Source of the DNA: a bacterium
GTDB lineage: Bacteria; Myxococcota_A; Polyangia; Nannocystales; Nannocystaceae
NCBI GenBank assembly: GCA_024742475.1
Contig: JANSYI010000015.1
Span: 1 to 64,000 of the forward strand
Length of the DNA: 64,000 nt
Reading direction: 5' to 3'
Part shown: piece after piece, positions 37,251-45,691 of the stretch
How the letters are laid out: every line of letters begins with the position of its first letter
Position numbering within the stretch: the stretch's first letter is position 1
The notes under the pieces: generated by a model
Seen by the model: the letters and a program-made list of their open reading frames with translations, nothing else
What the model was told of the DNA's origin: nothing
Databases searched by the model: none
Position numbers and translations under genes: made by a program

Positions 37251-38068
37251 CCGACCCGAAGAAAAAGACCACCACGAAGCCCAAGAAGGGCCTTTGGGCG
37301 GCAGGAGCAACCGTCCTGGCACTCGGCGCAGGTGCGGCCGCATTCCTCTTCGCTCGAGGCGCGAGCGCCAGCGAAGGTGGCGGCGGAGGCTCGAAGAGCT
37401 CCGGCAAGCGCTCCGGTGGTGGCGGTGCTGGGGGATCGAAGAGTCGAGGCTCGAAGGGTCCGGGCGGAGACGGCTCCAGCGGAGGCCGCACCAAGCCGCC
37501 CAAGCCCGACAATGAGCGACCGTCGGATACCCCCGAGAAGGATGGTCGCGAGGGCTACTTCTGGGGTGACCCCGACAAGGTGCCCGAGGACTTCGACTGG
37601 TCGAGCAATCAGATCTGGGTCTCCCCCGACTGCTCGACGGTCGCGTGCGGCTACTGGGTGTGGGCCGAGGGCACCGGACCCGACGGCGAGGCGGCCCGCG
37701 TCCCGATGTCGAAGCTGGTCGCCGCGATCAGCAACGACAGCGATCAGCGCGTCCGGCCACCTCGGCCTCAGTTCAACGGCGTCGGCCCCGAGGCGGACCT
37801 ACTCGGGATCCTCTCCGAGCACCCGAAGCGGACCGCGTACACCTGGGTCGGCGAGTACTACGGCGGCGTCGTCAGTGCGCCGGGGCACTCGAGCACCGAG
37901 CTCGCCGAGGACTTCATGGCCCAGGCGTCGCAGCGGACCGGCGGATTCAACTGCATGGCCCGCCGGGACCTCTGGTCGCCGGGGATGTTCGATTTCATGG
38001 AGTTCGCGGCCTCGCGCCTCGACCAGTTCCGCCGCGCCGCCTACGGGGAGAGAGCCTTCGGAGGTTGA
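37247..38068 (+). CDS. membrane-anchored protein with Gly/Ser linker
   Basis: 273 residues. Lys-rich start, one membrane helix (about 14-36, LWAAGATVLALGAGAAAFLF), a Gly/Ser/Lys linker to about residue 95, then a domain of about 175 residues rich in Trp and Tyr (CGYWVWAEGTG, YTWVGEYYGGVV). The plan is the same as that of the gene at 35411, and both may place different domains outside the same membrane. No catalytic motif found. Confidence 0.6.
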   Translation: MTDPKKKTTTKPKKGLWAAGATVLALGAGAAAFLFARGASASEGGGGGSKSSGKRSGGGGAGGSKSRGSKGPGGDGSSGGRTKPPKPDNERPSDTPEKDGREGYFWGDPDKVPEDFDWSSNQIWVSPDCSTVACGYWVWAEGTGPDGEAARVPMSKLVAAISNDSDQRVRPPRPQFNGVGPEADLLGILSEHPKRTAYTWVGEYYGGVVSAPGHSSTELAEDFMAQASQRTGGFNCMARRDLWSPGMFDFMEFAASRLDQFRRAAYGERAFGG

Positions 38069-38073
38069 TCGAC

Positions 38074-38667
38074 ATGACACGCACTGGATGGATCATTGGA
38101 GGCGTCGCACTCGCGGCTACGGGCATCACGGCAGCCGTCGTGCTGTCGGGCGACAGCGACGCCAAGCAGAACCGCAAGAAGGGCACGGGCGTCGACACCG
38201 ACCCGCCCGGCAACGCGACGCCCGAGGGCGGCATGGACTCTGACGGCGTGTTCCGCCTCGAGGGCGCCGGGCTCAAGAATGTCGCCTGCGCAGCCCGGGA
38301 CGCCAAAAGCGGGAACGAACTCGCGCGCGTACTCCGGGGCCTGCGTGAGGCGGTCCGAGTCTCCGGCGCTCCGCAGGTCGACCTGCGGAACACGGGGCTC
38401 GTGGACGATGTGACCTCCGCCGAGCGCTTCGACGCGGAGATCGCCGACGGCATCGCGAAGGTGGAGAGCCTGTCCGGCTTCCTGTGGCCGATCGTCGCAT
38501 CGAAAGTCCGGGCGAAGCTGTCGGGCCTGCCCGCCTGCAACGCCTCGGCGCAGGATTGGGAGGCCGCTGCAGCCGGAACGAGCCGCCAGCTTGCCCTGCC
38601 CGCGGAAGCCGCCCCGGAGCCCCTGTGGGGCGTCGGTCGCGTGCTCGAGGAGGCCCGTTCGGCGTGA
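38074..38667 (+). CDS. unknown protein with N-terminal membrane helix
   Basis: 197 residues, ribosome site GGAGG 9 nt before the ATG. Membrane helix at about 5-24 (WIIGGVALAATGITAAVVLS), a short Lys/Gly/Asp linker, then a mainly helical domain of about 140 residues (VACAARDAKSGNELARVLRG, DAEIADGIAKVESLSGFLWP). No family recognised. The stop overlaps the next start by GTGA. Confidence 0.6.
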   Translation: MTRTGWIIGGVALAATGITAAVVLSGDSDAKQNRKKGTGVDTDPPGNATPEGGMDSDGVFRLEGAGLKNVACAARDAKSGNELARVLRGLREAVRVSGAPQVDLRNTGLVDDVTSAERFDAEIADGIAKVESLSGFLWPIVASKVRAKLSGLPACNASAQDWEAAAAGTSRQLALPAEAAPEPLWGVGRVLEEARSA

Positions 38668-38867
38668 GCACCCCCGACCAGCAGCCGCACTCGACAGAGC
38701 GCAAGCCCTCGCTCACGCGGGAGTTCGGCGGCGCCATGCTGAAGGGCGCGGCGTTCGGGATCGGCGGCTTCGCTGCCGGGGTGGTCATGCGCTGGCTGTT
38801 CAAGAAGGACGCCGAGCCGCAGGTGATCCTGGTGCTCGACAGCGCCGACGAGGAGGCGTCCGGGTGA
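38664..38867 (+). CDS. small single-helix membrane protein
   Basis: 67 residues from a GTG. One membrane helix (about 24-44, MLKGAAFGIGGFAAGVVMRW) between a polar N terminus and a basic then acidic tail. The size suits a small virion membrane or lysis protein; no more can be said. GTGA overlaps on both sides. Confidence 0.6.
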   Translation: MSTPDQQPHSTERKPSLTREFGGAMLKGAAFGIGGFAAGVVMRWLFKKDAEPQVILVLDSADEEASG

Positions 38868-39472
38868 TCGGCTCGATCGCATTGGGCGCGGGCCTTGGGG
38901 CCTCGGCAGCGATCTGCGCTGGCCGGGCCGCGAACCGGACCGTCGAAGGGCACGAGGTCGCGAGCATCGACCGCGCTCGCTCCGTCGCCGTGCTTCTCGT
39001 GGGGGCCGACCACGCCAGCCGCATCGAGCGAAGCGTCGACCGCCAGACGGGAGGCCTCGGCTTCTCGCACGTCGTCATCGACGCCGGCGAGCGCGACGAG
39101 ACCGGCGCCCGGCTCGTCTATGACTGCTTTCCCCGCGAAGGCGTCCGCCGCGTCCGGCTCTCCGAGCGGTATGGCTCCAACCGCGACGGCACGCCCCGGC
39201 CGATCGTGCGCGCCGTCGTGCCCCGCGTTCACAACGAGCGAGTGCGCAGCGCTGCTGCCGCCCTCGTCGGCCAGAGCTACGACGTGCTCACAGCGTTCGC
39301 TCCGAGCCGAGACCGGCTGGTGTGCTCGCTGCTGGCGATGAAGGTGCTCCCGCCTGAGCTGACCGCGGGGGTTCGCTCCTCGAGCCGGTGGCACCCCGTC
39401 TCCCCCAACGACCTCGCGCGCGCCTTCGGTGTCGCGTCCCCCTACTCCCACGACGTGATGGTGAGCGCATGA
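38864..39472 (+). CDS. permuted papain-like (NlpC/P60, YiiX-type) amidase or peptidase
   Basis: 202 residues from a GTG. A hydrophobic N terminus (1-20) may anchor it. The circularly permuted papain-like order is visible: His69 in LGFSHVVIDAG comes first and the nucleophile Cys154 in DRLVCSLLAMKVLP comes late, followed by WHPVSPNDLARAF, the usual end of such domains. These enzymes cut peptide or amide bonds in cell walls or lipoproteins. Overlaps with both neighbours. Confidence 0.65.
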   Translation: MIGSIALGAGLGASAAICAGRAANRTVEGHEVASIDRARSVAVLLVGADHASRIERSVDRQTGGLGFSHVVIDAGERDETGARLVYDCFPREGVRRVRLSERYGSNRDGTPRPIVRAVVPRVHNERVRSAAAALVGQSYDVLTAFAPSRDRLVCSLLAMKVLPPELTAGVRSSSRWHPVSPNDLARAFGVASPYSHDVMVSA

Positions 39473-39822
39473 ACGAAGACAGCAGCAAGAAGACCAAGTG
39501 GATCGTCGCCGGCATCGCCGGTGTGGCGATCGTCGGCGGAGGCGTCGCGCTCGCGATGACCTCCGGTGGACCCAAGGCCGTCGAGTGGTACGGCTACCAG
39601 ATTCGCGTCGAGGATCGCTCGCTCGACGAGGAGATGACCGGCGGCAAGCCCTATCGCTGGGTCCTCGCCCAGGACGACACCATGCTCGCGACAGGGCTCG
39701 CCGAGTCGCGCGAACTCGCGATCGACGCGGCGAAATCCGCAGCCGAGCTCGCGCAGCAGCGAGGCCAGGCGTCGGGAACCGTCCCGCAGCCGCCTCGACC
39801 GTCGGAGGGCGCTGCGGCATGA
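39469..39822 (+). CDS. single-helix membrane protein with short repeat domain (copy 1)
   Basis: 117 residues. Lys-rich start, membrane helix (about 11-30, WIVAGIAGVAIVGGGVALAM), then a domain of about 55 residues (WYGYQIRVEDRS, YRWVLAQDD, ESRELAIDAAKSAAELA) and a Pro-rich tail. The domain recurs in the next two genes. ATGA overlaps on both sides. Confidence 0.65.
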   Translation: MNEDSSKKTKWIVAGIAGVAIVGGGVALAMTSGGPKAVEWYGYQIRVEDRSLDEEMTGGKPYRWVLAQDDTMLATGLAESRELAIDAAKSAAELAQQRGQASGTVPQPPRPSEGAAA

Positions 39823-40160
39823 AGACCTGGCTGATCGGCGGAGGCATCGCGGCCGCGCTTGGGATTGGCCTCGCTGTCGCCCTGCGCTCCGGTGGCATCG
39901 ATGTGCCCCCGAAGCCGAAAGGGCTGACGAAGTTCGACAGCGAGGCCTTCGAATACCGGGGGCTGGTGATCGTGATCGATCGCCGACGCCCGAACAAGAG
40001 CCCCGACAAGTGGCGGTGGCGGATCTTCGACCGCTCCGCCTACGGCGATGGTCGGGAGATCGAGGGCAAGCAGCGCGCGACCGAGATCGGCAAGCCCTCT
40101 CGAGCGAGTGCCTACAAACGAGCCGTCCGATTCATCGACAACGAGATCCTCGGAGACTGA
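39819..40160 (+). CDS. single-helix membrane protein with short repeat domain (copy 2)
   Basis: 113 residues. Membrane helix at about 3-22 (TWLIGGGIAAALGIGLAVAL), a Lys/Pro linker, then the same domain type: YRGLVIVIDRR, KWRWRIFDRSA, SRASAYKRAVRFIDN. It is basic, unlike copy 1. One strand-rich pair with a helix, reminiscent of small dsRNA-binding-like or DUF folds, but unassigned. Confidence 0.65.
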   Translation: MKTWLIGGGIAAALGIGLAVALRSGGIDVPPKPKGLTKFDSEAFEYRGLVIVIDRRRPNKSPDKWRWRIFDRSAYGDGREIEGKQRATEIGKPSRASAYKRAVRFIDNEILGD

Positions 40161-40161
40161 C

Positions 40162-41109
40162 ATGCCTCTACCGCTGTTCTTCATAGGTGGCTCGTTCGCC
40201 GCCGCCGGCCTCGGCTTCGTTTTCGGGTCTCGGCGCAACGCGGCCCGTGGTGCCTTCTGTTTCCTCTTCATGGGCTGGACGGTGCACGTCGAGCCCGAGG
40301 GCGACGCGTGGACGTGGCGCGCCACGAAGGACGGTTCGACGCCCGGCGAAGGGACGCCGACGACGACCAAGATCGACGCTGCAGACGCTGCGCGGGCCTG
40401 GATCGTCTCGCGGCAGATCAAGGGCGCCGTCGAGGTGATCACGGACACGATGGACAGCGCCGGCGAAGGCACGGCCCCCACGATTCCCCGCCCGCCGGCA
40501 CCGATGCCCCCCGCCGGGCCGATCGTTGAGCCGCCAATGCCGTCGCCCCTGGGCGGCGGGTTCCCTCCGAAGTCGGGATCGACGGGGCTGCGCGGCGGCG
40601 GCCTCTACTGGCGGAAGCTGGGCAACAACATCCTGCTGCAGGACCTCCAGCGCTTCGTCTACGCGAGCTTCGGCGCGTCCGAGCCCTATTCCGCGTCTCC
40701 GGGCAAGGTCGTCAGGGCGGCGATCCAAGCCGCGCTCCCCGAGCTCGACATGGCGACGTTCGGCGACAGCATGACGATCACGCTCGCCAACGGGAACGTC
40801 GTCAGCTGGGCCGAGTCCGCCGCCCTCGTTGAAGATCTGCAGACGCAGCTGCACGCGTCCGGGAACCCGGACGTGCCCGCCTTCGCGGCGGACATCCTCC
40901 ACGAGGGGATCTTCGACACCGAGCAACAGCAGTCGCAGTCGCCGTTCGCATTCCGCGGGCGCCTGATCCGGGCACTACCAGCCGCGGGTGGGTTCGTAGC
41001 CCAGATCCGTCACGGCGAGATCGACTACGCCACGGACATCGTCCAACCCACGGTGGCCGACGCCATCCAGGCTGGGATTGCGCAGATCCGCGACAAGGAC
41101 GGGGTCTGA
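40162..41109 (+). CDS. membrane protein with two further repeat-domain copies and Pro-rich linker
   Basis: 315 residues. Two hydrophobic segments near the N terminus (about 2-20 and 30-38), one repeat domain (MGWTVHVEPE, WTWRATKDG, AADAARAWIV), a Pro/Met linker (about 110-145), a helical middle region, and at the C terminus a second domain of the same style (FVAQIRHGEIDYATDI and ADAIQAGIAQI). No catalytic motif. Starts 1 nt after the previous stop; its stop overlaps the next start (TGATG). Confidence 0.6.
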   Translation: MPLPLFFIGGSFAAAGLGFVFGSRRNAARGAFCFLFMGWTVHVEPEGDAWTWRATKDGSTPGEGTPTTTKIDAADAARAWIVSRQIKGAVEVITDTMDSAGEGTAPTIPRPPAPMPPAGPIVEPPMPSPLGGGFPPKSGSTGLRGGGLYWRKLGNNILLQDLQRFVYASFGASEPYSASPGKVVRAAIQAALPELDMATFGDSMTITLANGNVVSWAESAALVEDLQTQLHASGNPDVPAFAADILHEGIFDTEQQQSQSPFAFRGRLIRALPAAGGFVAQIRHGEIDYATDIVQPTVADAIQAGIAQIRDKDGV

Positions 41110-41564
41110 TGCTGACCCGAGCCGAAGCCGAGGCGATCGTCCGCGCCGAGCTTGCTCGGCAGCCGCGGCGAGGCGGTGCCCGTCGCCTGCCTCGTACCTG
41201 GCGCGGCAACGTCCAGATCAACCGGCGCGCTGCGTCCCTGCTCGGGATTCGCTCGCTGTCGAGCTTCGTCGACTACGTGCTCGCCAACCTCGGCGGCGGC
41301 GGTGGTGGTGGAGGCGGCAGCGAGCCAGACCCCGCCTGCCCCCCGTGCGTCGGTCCGGCCTCCTATACCTACGACGCCTCTGGGCGCCTCACCCAGATCG
41401 ACTACGGGTCGCCCGTGTCGGTGGTCTCGGTGATCACTCGCGACGCCGACGGTCGGATCACTCAAGTCGCCACGACGTGGGACGCGGGCACTCGGACCTG
41501 CACCTACGGCTACGACGGCAACGGGCGTCGCAGCACCTCGTCTTGCGCCTTCGTGGCGGCCTGA
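41109..41564 (+). CDS. protein with poly-Gly linker and YD-repeat-like C terminus
   Basis: 151 residues. A helical N-terminal part (about 1-60), a run of nine Gly, a small CPPC pair, then three short units with the RHS/YD pattern: YTYDASGRLTQIDYG, RDADGRITQVATTW and YGYDGNGRRS. YD repeats are typical of RHS toxins and some phage fibres; three units are too few for a shell, so this is more likely a fibre or adhesin tip. No membrane helix. Confidence 0.6.
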   Translation: MLTRAEAEAIVRAELARQPRRGGARRLPRTWRGNVQINRRAASLLGIRSLSSFVDYVLANLGGGGGGGGGSEPDPACPPCVGPASYTYDASGRLTQIDYGSPVSVVSVITRDADGRITQVATTWDAGTRTCTYGYDGNGRRSTSSCAFVAA

Positions 41565-41580
41565 ACCTCCCCCTTCGACC

Positions 41581-42621
41581 ATGCGCACTGCAGCCCCAGG
41601 ACCGATCGCTCTGCCGCTCGCGACCCGAAGCGTCCACCGCTTCGTGGCCGCGGACGCGCTGCCGGTCGTCGTGGCGCTACTGGTCAATCACGTCGATGCC
41701 GCGGGTACGGTGCCGAACTCGGTGGCGCAATGCTTGGACCTCGGTGCGACGCCGATCCCAGGCCTGTACCGCGTGAACGTCGACACGACGGCGGTTGCGC
41801 TGGGGTCCCGCATCGACGTGCTCGCTCGAGCCACCCTCGCCGGTCGACCGATCGACATCGAGTGGAGCTGGGTGGTCGGCGAAGGCGATTTTACGGACCA
41901 GCCCCCCGAGTATTCCGACCCGCTCGAGGCTCTCAACGATGACTTCGACGACAACACCGTCGATCCGTCGTGGACGGTGTCCGCCGACGGGGCGTCGATC
42001 GTGGAGAACGCGAACGGGCTCGTCTTCTTCCCGCCCGATGGCGGCGGCGCCGGCAACAGCTGGGGCGGTCCTGAGCGAGGGCCGATCATCTACAAGCCCG
42101 TCACCGGGGACTTCCGCGTCGCGGTCGACGTGCAAGTCGTCAACGACGCGGGGGACGGCTTGCCTCCCGCTCAGAGCAACCGCTTCCACATGGCAGGGCT
42201 GATGCTGCTCGACCCCCGCGTCGACCAGGTAGACGCCATCGACTGCGGGATCGGCATGTGGAACAACGACTACACCTTCCAGACGAAGGTCACGGTTGCG
42301 GACGCCACCACGCTCTACGCGAGTAGTGCGCTGAGCGGAGGCGGGACCACCGGAGTCGACACGCCTGCGTACGAGATCGTACCGCCCGGCGGCGCAACGT
42401 CGATCAGCGCGCGCCTGCGGATCTCGCGTGTCGGTCAGCTGTTCACGGTCGACGTTTCCTACGACGGCGGCGCGACGATCGCCCACGACCGCACCTACGA
42501 CCGCACCGCGAACCCCATGCCGGCCGAGCTCCACGTCGGTCCCATGGCCTACAGCGCATTCGCGTCGACCCCCGACTTCCAAGCTCGTTTCCCGAACGGG
42601 ATCACCTTCGAATCGCTGTGA
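41581..42621 (+). CDS. adhesin-like protein: beta module plus ConA-like (LamG/DUF1349-type) domain
   Basis: 346 residues. An N-terminal beta module of about 95 residues (ALLVNHVDAAG, then IPGLYRVNVD and VLARATLAGRPIDIEWSW) shared in pattern with neighbouring proteins. From about residue 115, the rest is a concanavalin-like jelly-roll (DDNTVDPSWTVSADGASIVE, IIYKPVTGDFRVAVDVQVV, LRISRVGQLFTVDVSYDGG), a fold that often binds glycans. It is probably a receptor-binding or surface-attachment protein. No signal or membrane segment. Confidence 0.65.
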   Translation: MRTAAPGPIALPLATRSVHRFVAADALPVVVALLVNHVDAAGTVPNSVAQCLDLGATPIPGLYRVNVDTTAVALGSRIDVLARATLAGRPIDIEWSWVVGEGDFTDQPPEYSDPLEALNDDFDDNTVDPSWTVSADGASIVENANGLVFFPPDGGGAGNSWGGPERGPIIYKPVTGDFRVAVDVQVVNDAGDGLPPAQSNRFHMAGLMLLDPRVDQVDAIDCGIGMWNNDYTFQTKVTVADATTLYASSALSGGGTTGVDTPAYEIVPPGGATSISARLRISRVGQLFTVDVSYDGGATIAHDRTYDRTANPMPAELHVGPMAYSAFASTPDFQARFPNGITFESL

Positions 42622-42630
42622 AAGGAAGCC

Positions 42631-43041
42631 ATGACCTGCTGCTGCATCGATCCCGGCTTTGATACGTACACGTTCCGGATCTCCATCACGAACGCCTCCG
42701 GTGCTCACGAGACTCCGCTGGATGACCTCGGCAACCCGCTGCCCCCCGTCTTCGAGCGGCTGATCGGCCCCGCAGGTGCGCAGATCACTCCTCAGGCGGC
42801 CCCGACCGTCGTGCAGGTGCTCGACACCGGCGGGACGGCGATCCCCGGTCAGTTCGCGATGACGGTGCCCGGCCCCGACGACGGAGGCGGCAACCCGCTC
42901 TACGAAGACGCGGGCACCTACCAGGTGATCTGGAGCTGGCAGGAGAACGAGGCGGCCGATCCCAACGAGGAGATGGAGTGCTTCTCGGTGTGCAGCGCCG
43001 GCGAGAGCTTCGAGGTCGTGACCTGCGGAGGTGGATGCTGA
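42631..43041 (+). CDS. small beta-module protein
   Basis: 136 residues, ribosome site AAAGGAAG before the ATG. Cys pair at the start (TCCCID) and a C-terminal Cys group (CFSVCSAG, CGGGC). The core (PTVVQVLDTGGTAIPGQFAM and GTYQVIWSWQENE) follows the module pattern of the adjacent genes. The stop overlaps the next start by 1 nt. Probable structural or spike protein. Confidence 0.6.
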   Translation: MTCCCIDPGFDTYTFRISITNASGAHETPLDDLGNPLPPVFERLIGPAGAQITPQAAPTVVQVLDTGGTAIPGQFAMTVPGPDDGGGNPLYEDAGTYQVIWSWQENEAADPNEEMECFSVCSAGESFEVVTCGGGC

Positions 43042-43448
43042 TGCCCTCTCCTGGCCAGACCTTCCGAGCGCTGTTCGTGCCGCGGCTCGACGGCGTTCCC
43101 GTCGAGCTCGAGGCGGGCGCGCGCGCCGAAGTCGTACACGCGAACTCGGACCCTTCCTTCGAGGTGCTGGACAACAGCGACGCCGCAGGCGGGCTCGACG
43201 GCGACGTGACGGTCGAGGCCGCGGCCGCACCGCACCACGAGGTCCTCGTGAGCTGGGACGTGCCGGCCAGCTTCTCGCCGAATGACTTGCTGTTCTTCCG
43301 GCTGTCGGGGACCTACCAGAGCGGCGGAGCCTCGGTTCCATTCACCGCGACCTCGTGCACGACACTCAGCCAAGACGCCGAAGTCCTGATCGAGCTGCGC
43401 AACATCCTGCCCGGCTCGTGCTGCGGTGACGGCGGAGGTGGCTCGTGA
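43041..43448 (+). CDS. small beta-module protein
   Basis: 135 residues. Beta-rich throughout (FRALFVPRLDGVPVEL, HEVLVSWDVPASFSPNDLLF, FRLSGTYQSGGASVPF) with a C-terminal CCGDGGGGS. It is related in pattern to the modules before and after it. Probable spike or connector piece. GTGA overlap with the lytic transglycosylase-like gene. Confidence 0.55.
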   Translation: MPSPGQTFRALFVPRLDGVPVELEAGARAEVVHANSDPSFEVLDNSDAAGGLDGDVTVEAAAAPHHEVLVSWDVPASFSPNDLLFFRLSGTYQSGGASVPFTATSCTTLSQDAEVLIELRNILPGSCCGDGGGGS

Positions 43449-44257
43449 GCGCGTCCCTGTGGAGCTCGCCGTGGACCTGGGGCAGCGCCGCTGCGCTGGC
43501 GCTCGCCGCCGGCGTGGGGACGACGCTGGGCGTGCTCTCGGGGCGCAAGCGCCGGTTCGGTTCCGAGGACTACGGTGGCGTCGACGAGCGCGAGGACAGG
43601 GACTACGGCTCCGACGCACGTGGCCGCGACCTGATCCCAGCATTGTGCGCTCAGGCTGGCGTGCCCGAAGACATCGCCACGTTCCTCAACTTCGTCGCGC
43701 GCGGCGAATCGGGTTGGGTCCCAAACGTTGGTCGAGGGGACCCCGACCTCGCGCCGGGCGGCGTGAAGATCAACCTCGACCTGAGCGAAGCTCGAGCAGC
43801 TCGGATCGCCTACGGCCGCCGCGCCTCGACCTTCGAGGGCTGCGGGCACCCCCCAGACGACTACAGCTTCGGCTCGGGCGGGTTGTTCGCGGCGCTCCCG
43901 ACCTACTGGCTCTTCCATGTGCGCAACACGCCGCTGCGCTGTGCGTCGCCCTTCGAAGTCTTCGACCCCGCCTTTGCGATCACCGGCGCCTACAGCTTCG
44001 CGCGCGGCATCTCGCAGCACCCCGCGTTCGAGGGCAACGTCCGCTCGCTCCGCGCGGGGTGGGGGTCGCTCAGGCGGATGGTCGACCGCTCCTACGACGG
44101 CAAGCTCGCGAAGTGGCGCCGCCACGCGGGCGACATGGGGCTCTCGGCCGACTACATCGACGGGTCCGCGCCGCGCTTCCCGAAGCGGGACCTGCTCGAC
44201 CTCTACCACCGCCTCGGGGGCGAGCTCGCCCTCCCCGGATCGGAGGCCGTGGCCTGA
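43445..44257 (+). CDS. membrane-anchored lytic transglycosylase-like protein
   Basis: 270 residues from a GTG. N-terminal membrane helix (about 13-31), an acidic linker, then a lysozyme-like domain. The catalytic Glu88 sits in FVARGESGWVPNVGRGDP, matching the ESG motif of soluble-lytic-transglycosylase folds; SFGSGGLFAALPTYWL corresponds to the usual GLFQ block, and a FDPAFAITGAYSFARG segment to the N-A-x-x-A block. It should cut glycan strands of peptidoglycan, for entry or exit through the wall. Overlaps by GTGA and TGATG. Confidence 0.75.
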   Translation: MSASLWSSPWTWGSAAALALAAGVGTTLGVLSGRKRRFGSEDYGGVDEREDRDYGSDARGRDLIPALCAQAGVPEDIATFLNFVARGESGWVPNVGRGDPDLAPGGVKINLDLSEARAARIAYGRRASTFEGCGHPPDDYSFGSGGLFAALPTYWLFHVRNTPLRCASPFEVFDPAFAITGAYSFARGISQHPAFEGNVRSLRAGWGSLRRMVDRSYDGKLAKWRRHAGDMGLSADYIDGSAPRFPKRDLLDLYHRLGGELALPGSEAVA

Positions 44258-44586
44258 TGCTCTCCGCGACTGCAGATCAGTCGATCCGGTTCGAGAACAA
44301 GGACGGGGACACGTTCGCCGACTTCGCGAACCCGCCCAGCGTGCTGCAGGTCCTGGTCAACGACGAGGACTCGACGATCGCCGCGACGGTGCACCGCATC
44401 GTCGATGGCGGCGCTGTGACGATCCCGGGGCTCTATGTGTTTCGCTTCGACGGCTCGAGTCTGCGCTTCGGCGATCGCGTCTCGATCCTCTACCGGTGGG
44501 TCGACGCCCTCGGCAACCCCCAAGACCGCGAGGTCTCCGACACCGTGTGCGCCCGCGCTGATGTGGGCCAGGTGGTCGGAGTCTGA
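44257..44586 (+). CDS. small beta-module protein (clearest copy of shared module)
   Basis: 109 residues: essentially one module, VLQVLVNDED, VTIPGLYVFRFDGSSLRFGD and VSILYRW, ending VCARADVG. The match to residues 30-110 of the SGNH-hydrolase protein (48856) is strong, including FDGSSL, a GD pair and VCA. An Ig-like sandwich is likely. Overlaps the previous gene by 1 nt. Confidence 0.65.
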   Translation: MLSATADQSIRFENKDGDTFADFANPPSVLQVLVNDEDSTIAATVHRIVDGGAVTIPGLYVFRFDGSSLRFGDRVSILYRWVDALGNPQDREVSDTVCARADVGQVVGV

Positions 44587-44596
44587 AGAGACCCCC

Positions 44597-45691
44597 ATGG
44601 CACGACCGAACAGCAGCTATCCCCCCGAACGCCCTGGCTCGACTTGCGGGTCCTCGTGGTCCGACCCGCTTCGCGTCACCGGCCGCCTGAGCTCCACCAA
44701 CAGCTTCGGCTCGAACATCTTCGTCGACCTCGACGCTGTTGCCGACGCCGACGACCTCCGACGCACGCAGGGCAAGCTGTCGTGGGACGGGCCCCACGAG
44801 ACGCGCGTGCGCGATGCCTTCGACGCTCGGGTGCGCGAGACCCTCGACGACCTGGTGAAGTTCAAGGGCGACCTCGGCCAGGCGAACTTCGATGCGGTCG
44901 AGGGCCTGCTGCGCATGGCGGTCGACAACCTGAGCTACGTGGAGGCGATCCACGAGAAGTGGCGCGCTGCGCGTTGGCCGATGTCGCGGCTCCACTTCAA
45001 CGACGACCACTGCACGCGGGAGGTCGACATGGGGAAGGTGTTCGGTGGGGGGTTCGCGCGCTGCCCGACCTACTCGGCCCACCTCGAGCGCGACGCCGAC
45101 CGGGACGAGATCGTGCGTCGCTTCGTCGATGCCGCCCACGCGATCCGCTGCGCCGAGTTCGGCATGTGGCGCGTGGTGCTGTACCGCCGGGCGCTCGGCG
45201 AGTGGCGGCGGACGCCGCAGGGCGGTGGGCCTGGCGGGCTCGCCCCGACGCCTCCGCCGACGCCGCGACCGCCCGCGGCGGGCGGAGGGACCTTCACCGC
45301 GCGGCCTCCCGGGCCCCCGCCCCCTCCGACGCCGCCAGCTCCGCCGAACCCGATGCTGCCCGAGTTTCCGCCCGACCTGGGTGCGGGCGAGGCGTTGCCG
45401 CCTCCGCCTCCGCCGGAGCCTCCGCCCGAGCTCGAGGAGCCGGTCGGGCTGGGCGAGCCTCCGAAGCCGCCCGGGCCGGTGGGTGAGTCGCCCGAGGGGC
45501 CGCCTCGGACGACGCCTACCGGCGACGACCTGAGCGACGGCTTCGAGACCACGGCGAAGGTGGGCGCGGCCGCGGTGGTGGTCGGCGGCGTGCTGACGAC
45601 CGCGATCCTCGGCGGGACGATCTACGGGGTCACGAAGCTGATCGTGAACCGCAAGAAGGGCGAGAAGCCGAAGGGGCGCAAGGCGGGGTGA
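44597..45691 (+). CDS. Pro-rich protein with C-terminal membrane anchor
   Basis: 364 residues. A helical N-terminal domain of about 200 residues (FDAVEGLLRMAVDNLSYVEA, VRRFVDAAHAIRCAEFGMWR) is joined by a Pro/Gly-rich linker of about 120 residues to a membrane helix (about 325-348, VGAAAVVVGGVLTTAILGG) and a Lys/Arg/Gly tail. The orientation puts the N-terminal domain outside the bilayer on a long stalk. No family recognised. Ribosome site GAAGAGACC. Confidence 0.6.
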   Translation: MARPNSSYPPERPGSTCGSSWSDPLRVTGRLSSTNSFGSNIFVDLDAVADADDLRRTQGKLSWDGPHETRVRDAFDARVRETLDDLVKFKGDLGQANFDAVEGLLRMAVDNLSYVEAIHEKWRAARWPMSRLHFNDDHCTREVDMGKVFGGGFARCPTYSAHLERDADRDEIVRRFVDAAHAIRCAEFGMWRVVLYRRALGEWRRTPQGGGPGGLAPTPPPTPRPPAAGGGTFTARPPGPPPPPTPPAPPNPMLPEFPPDLGAGEALPPPPPPEPPPELEEPVGLGEPPKPPGPVGESPEGPPRTTPTGDDLSDGFETTAKVGAAAVVVGGVLTTAILGGTIYGVTKLIVNRKKGEKPKGRKAG

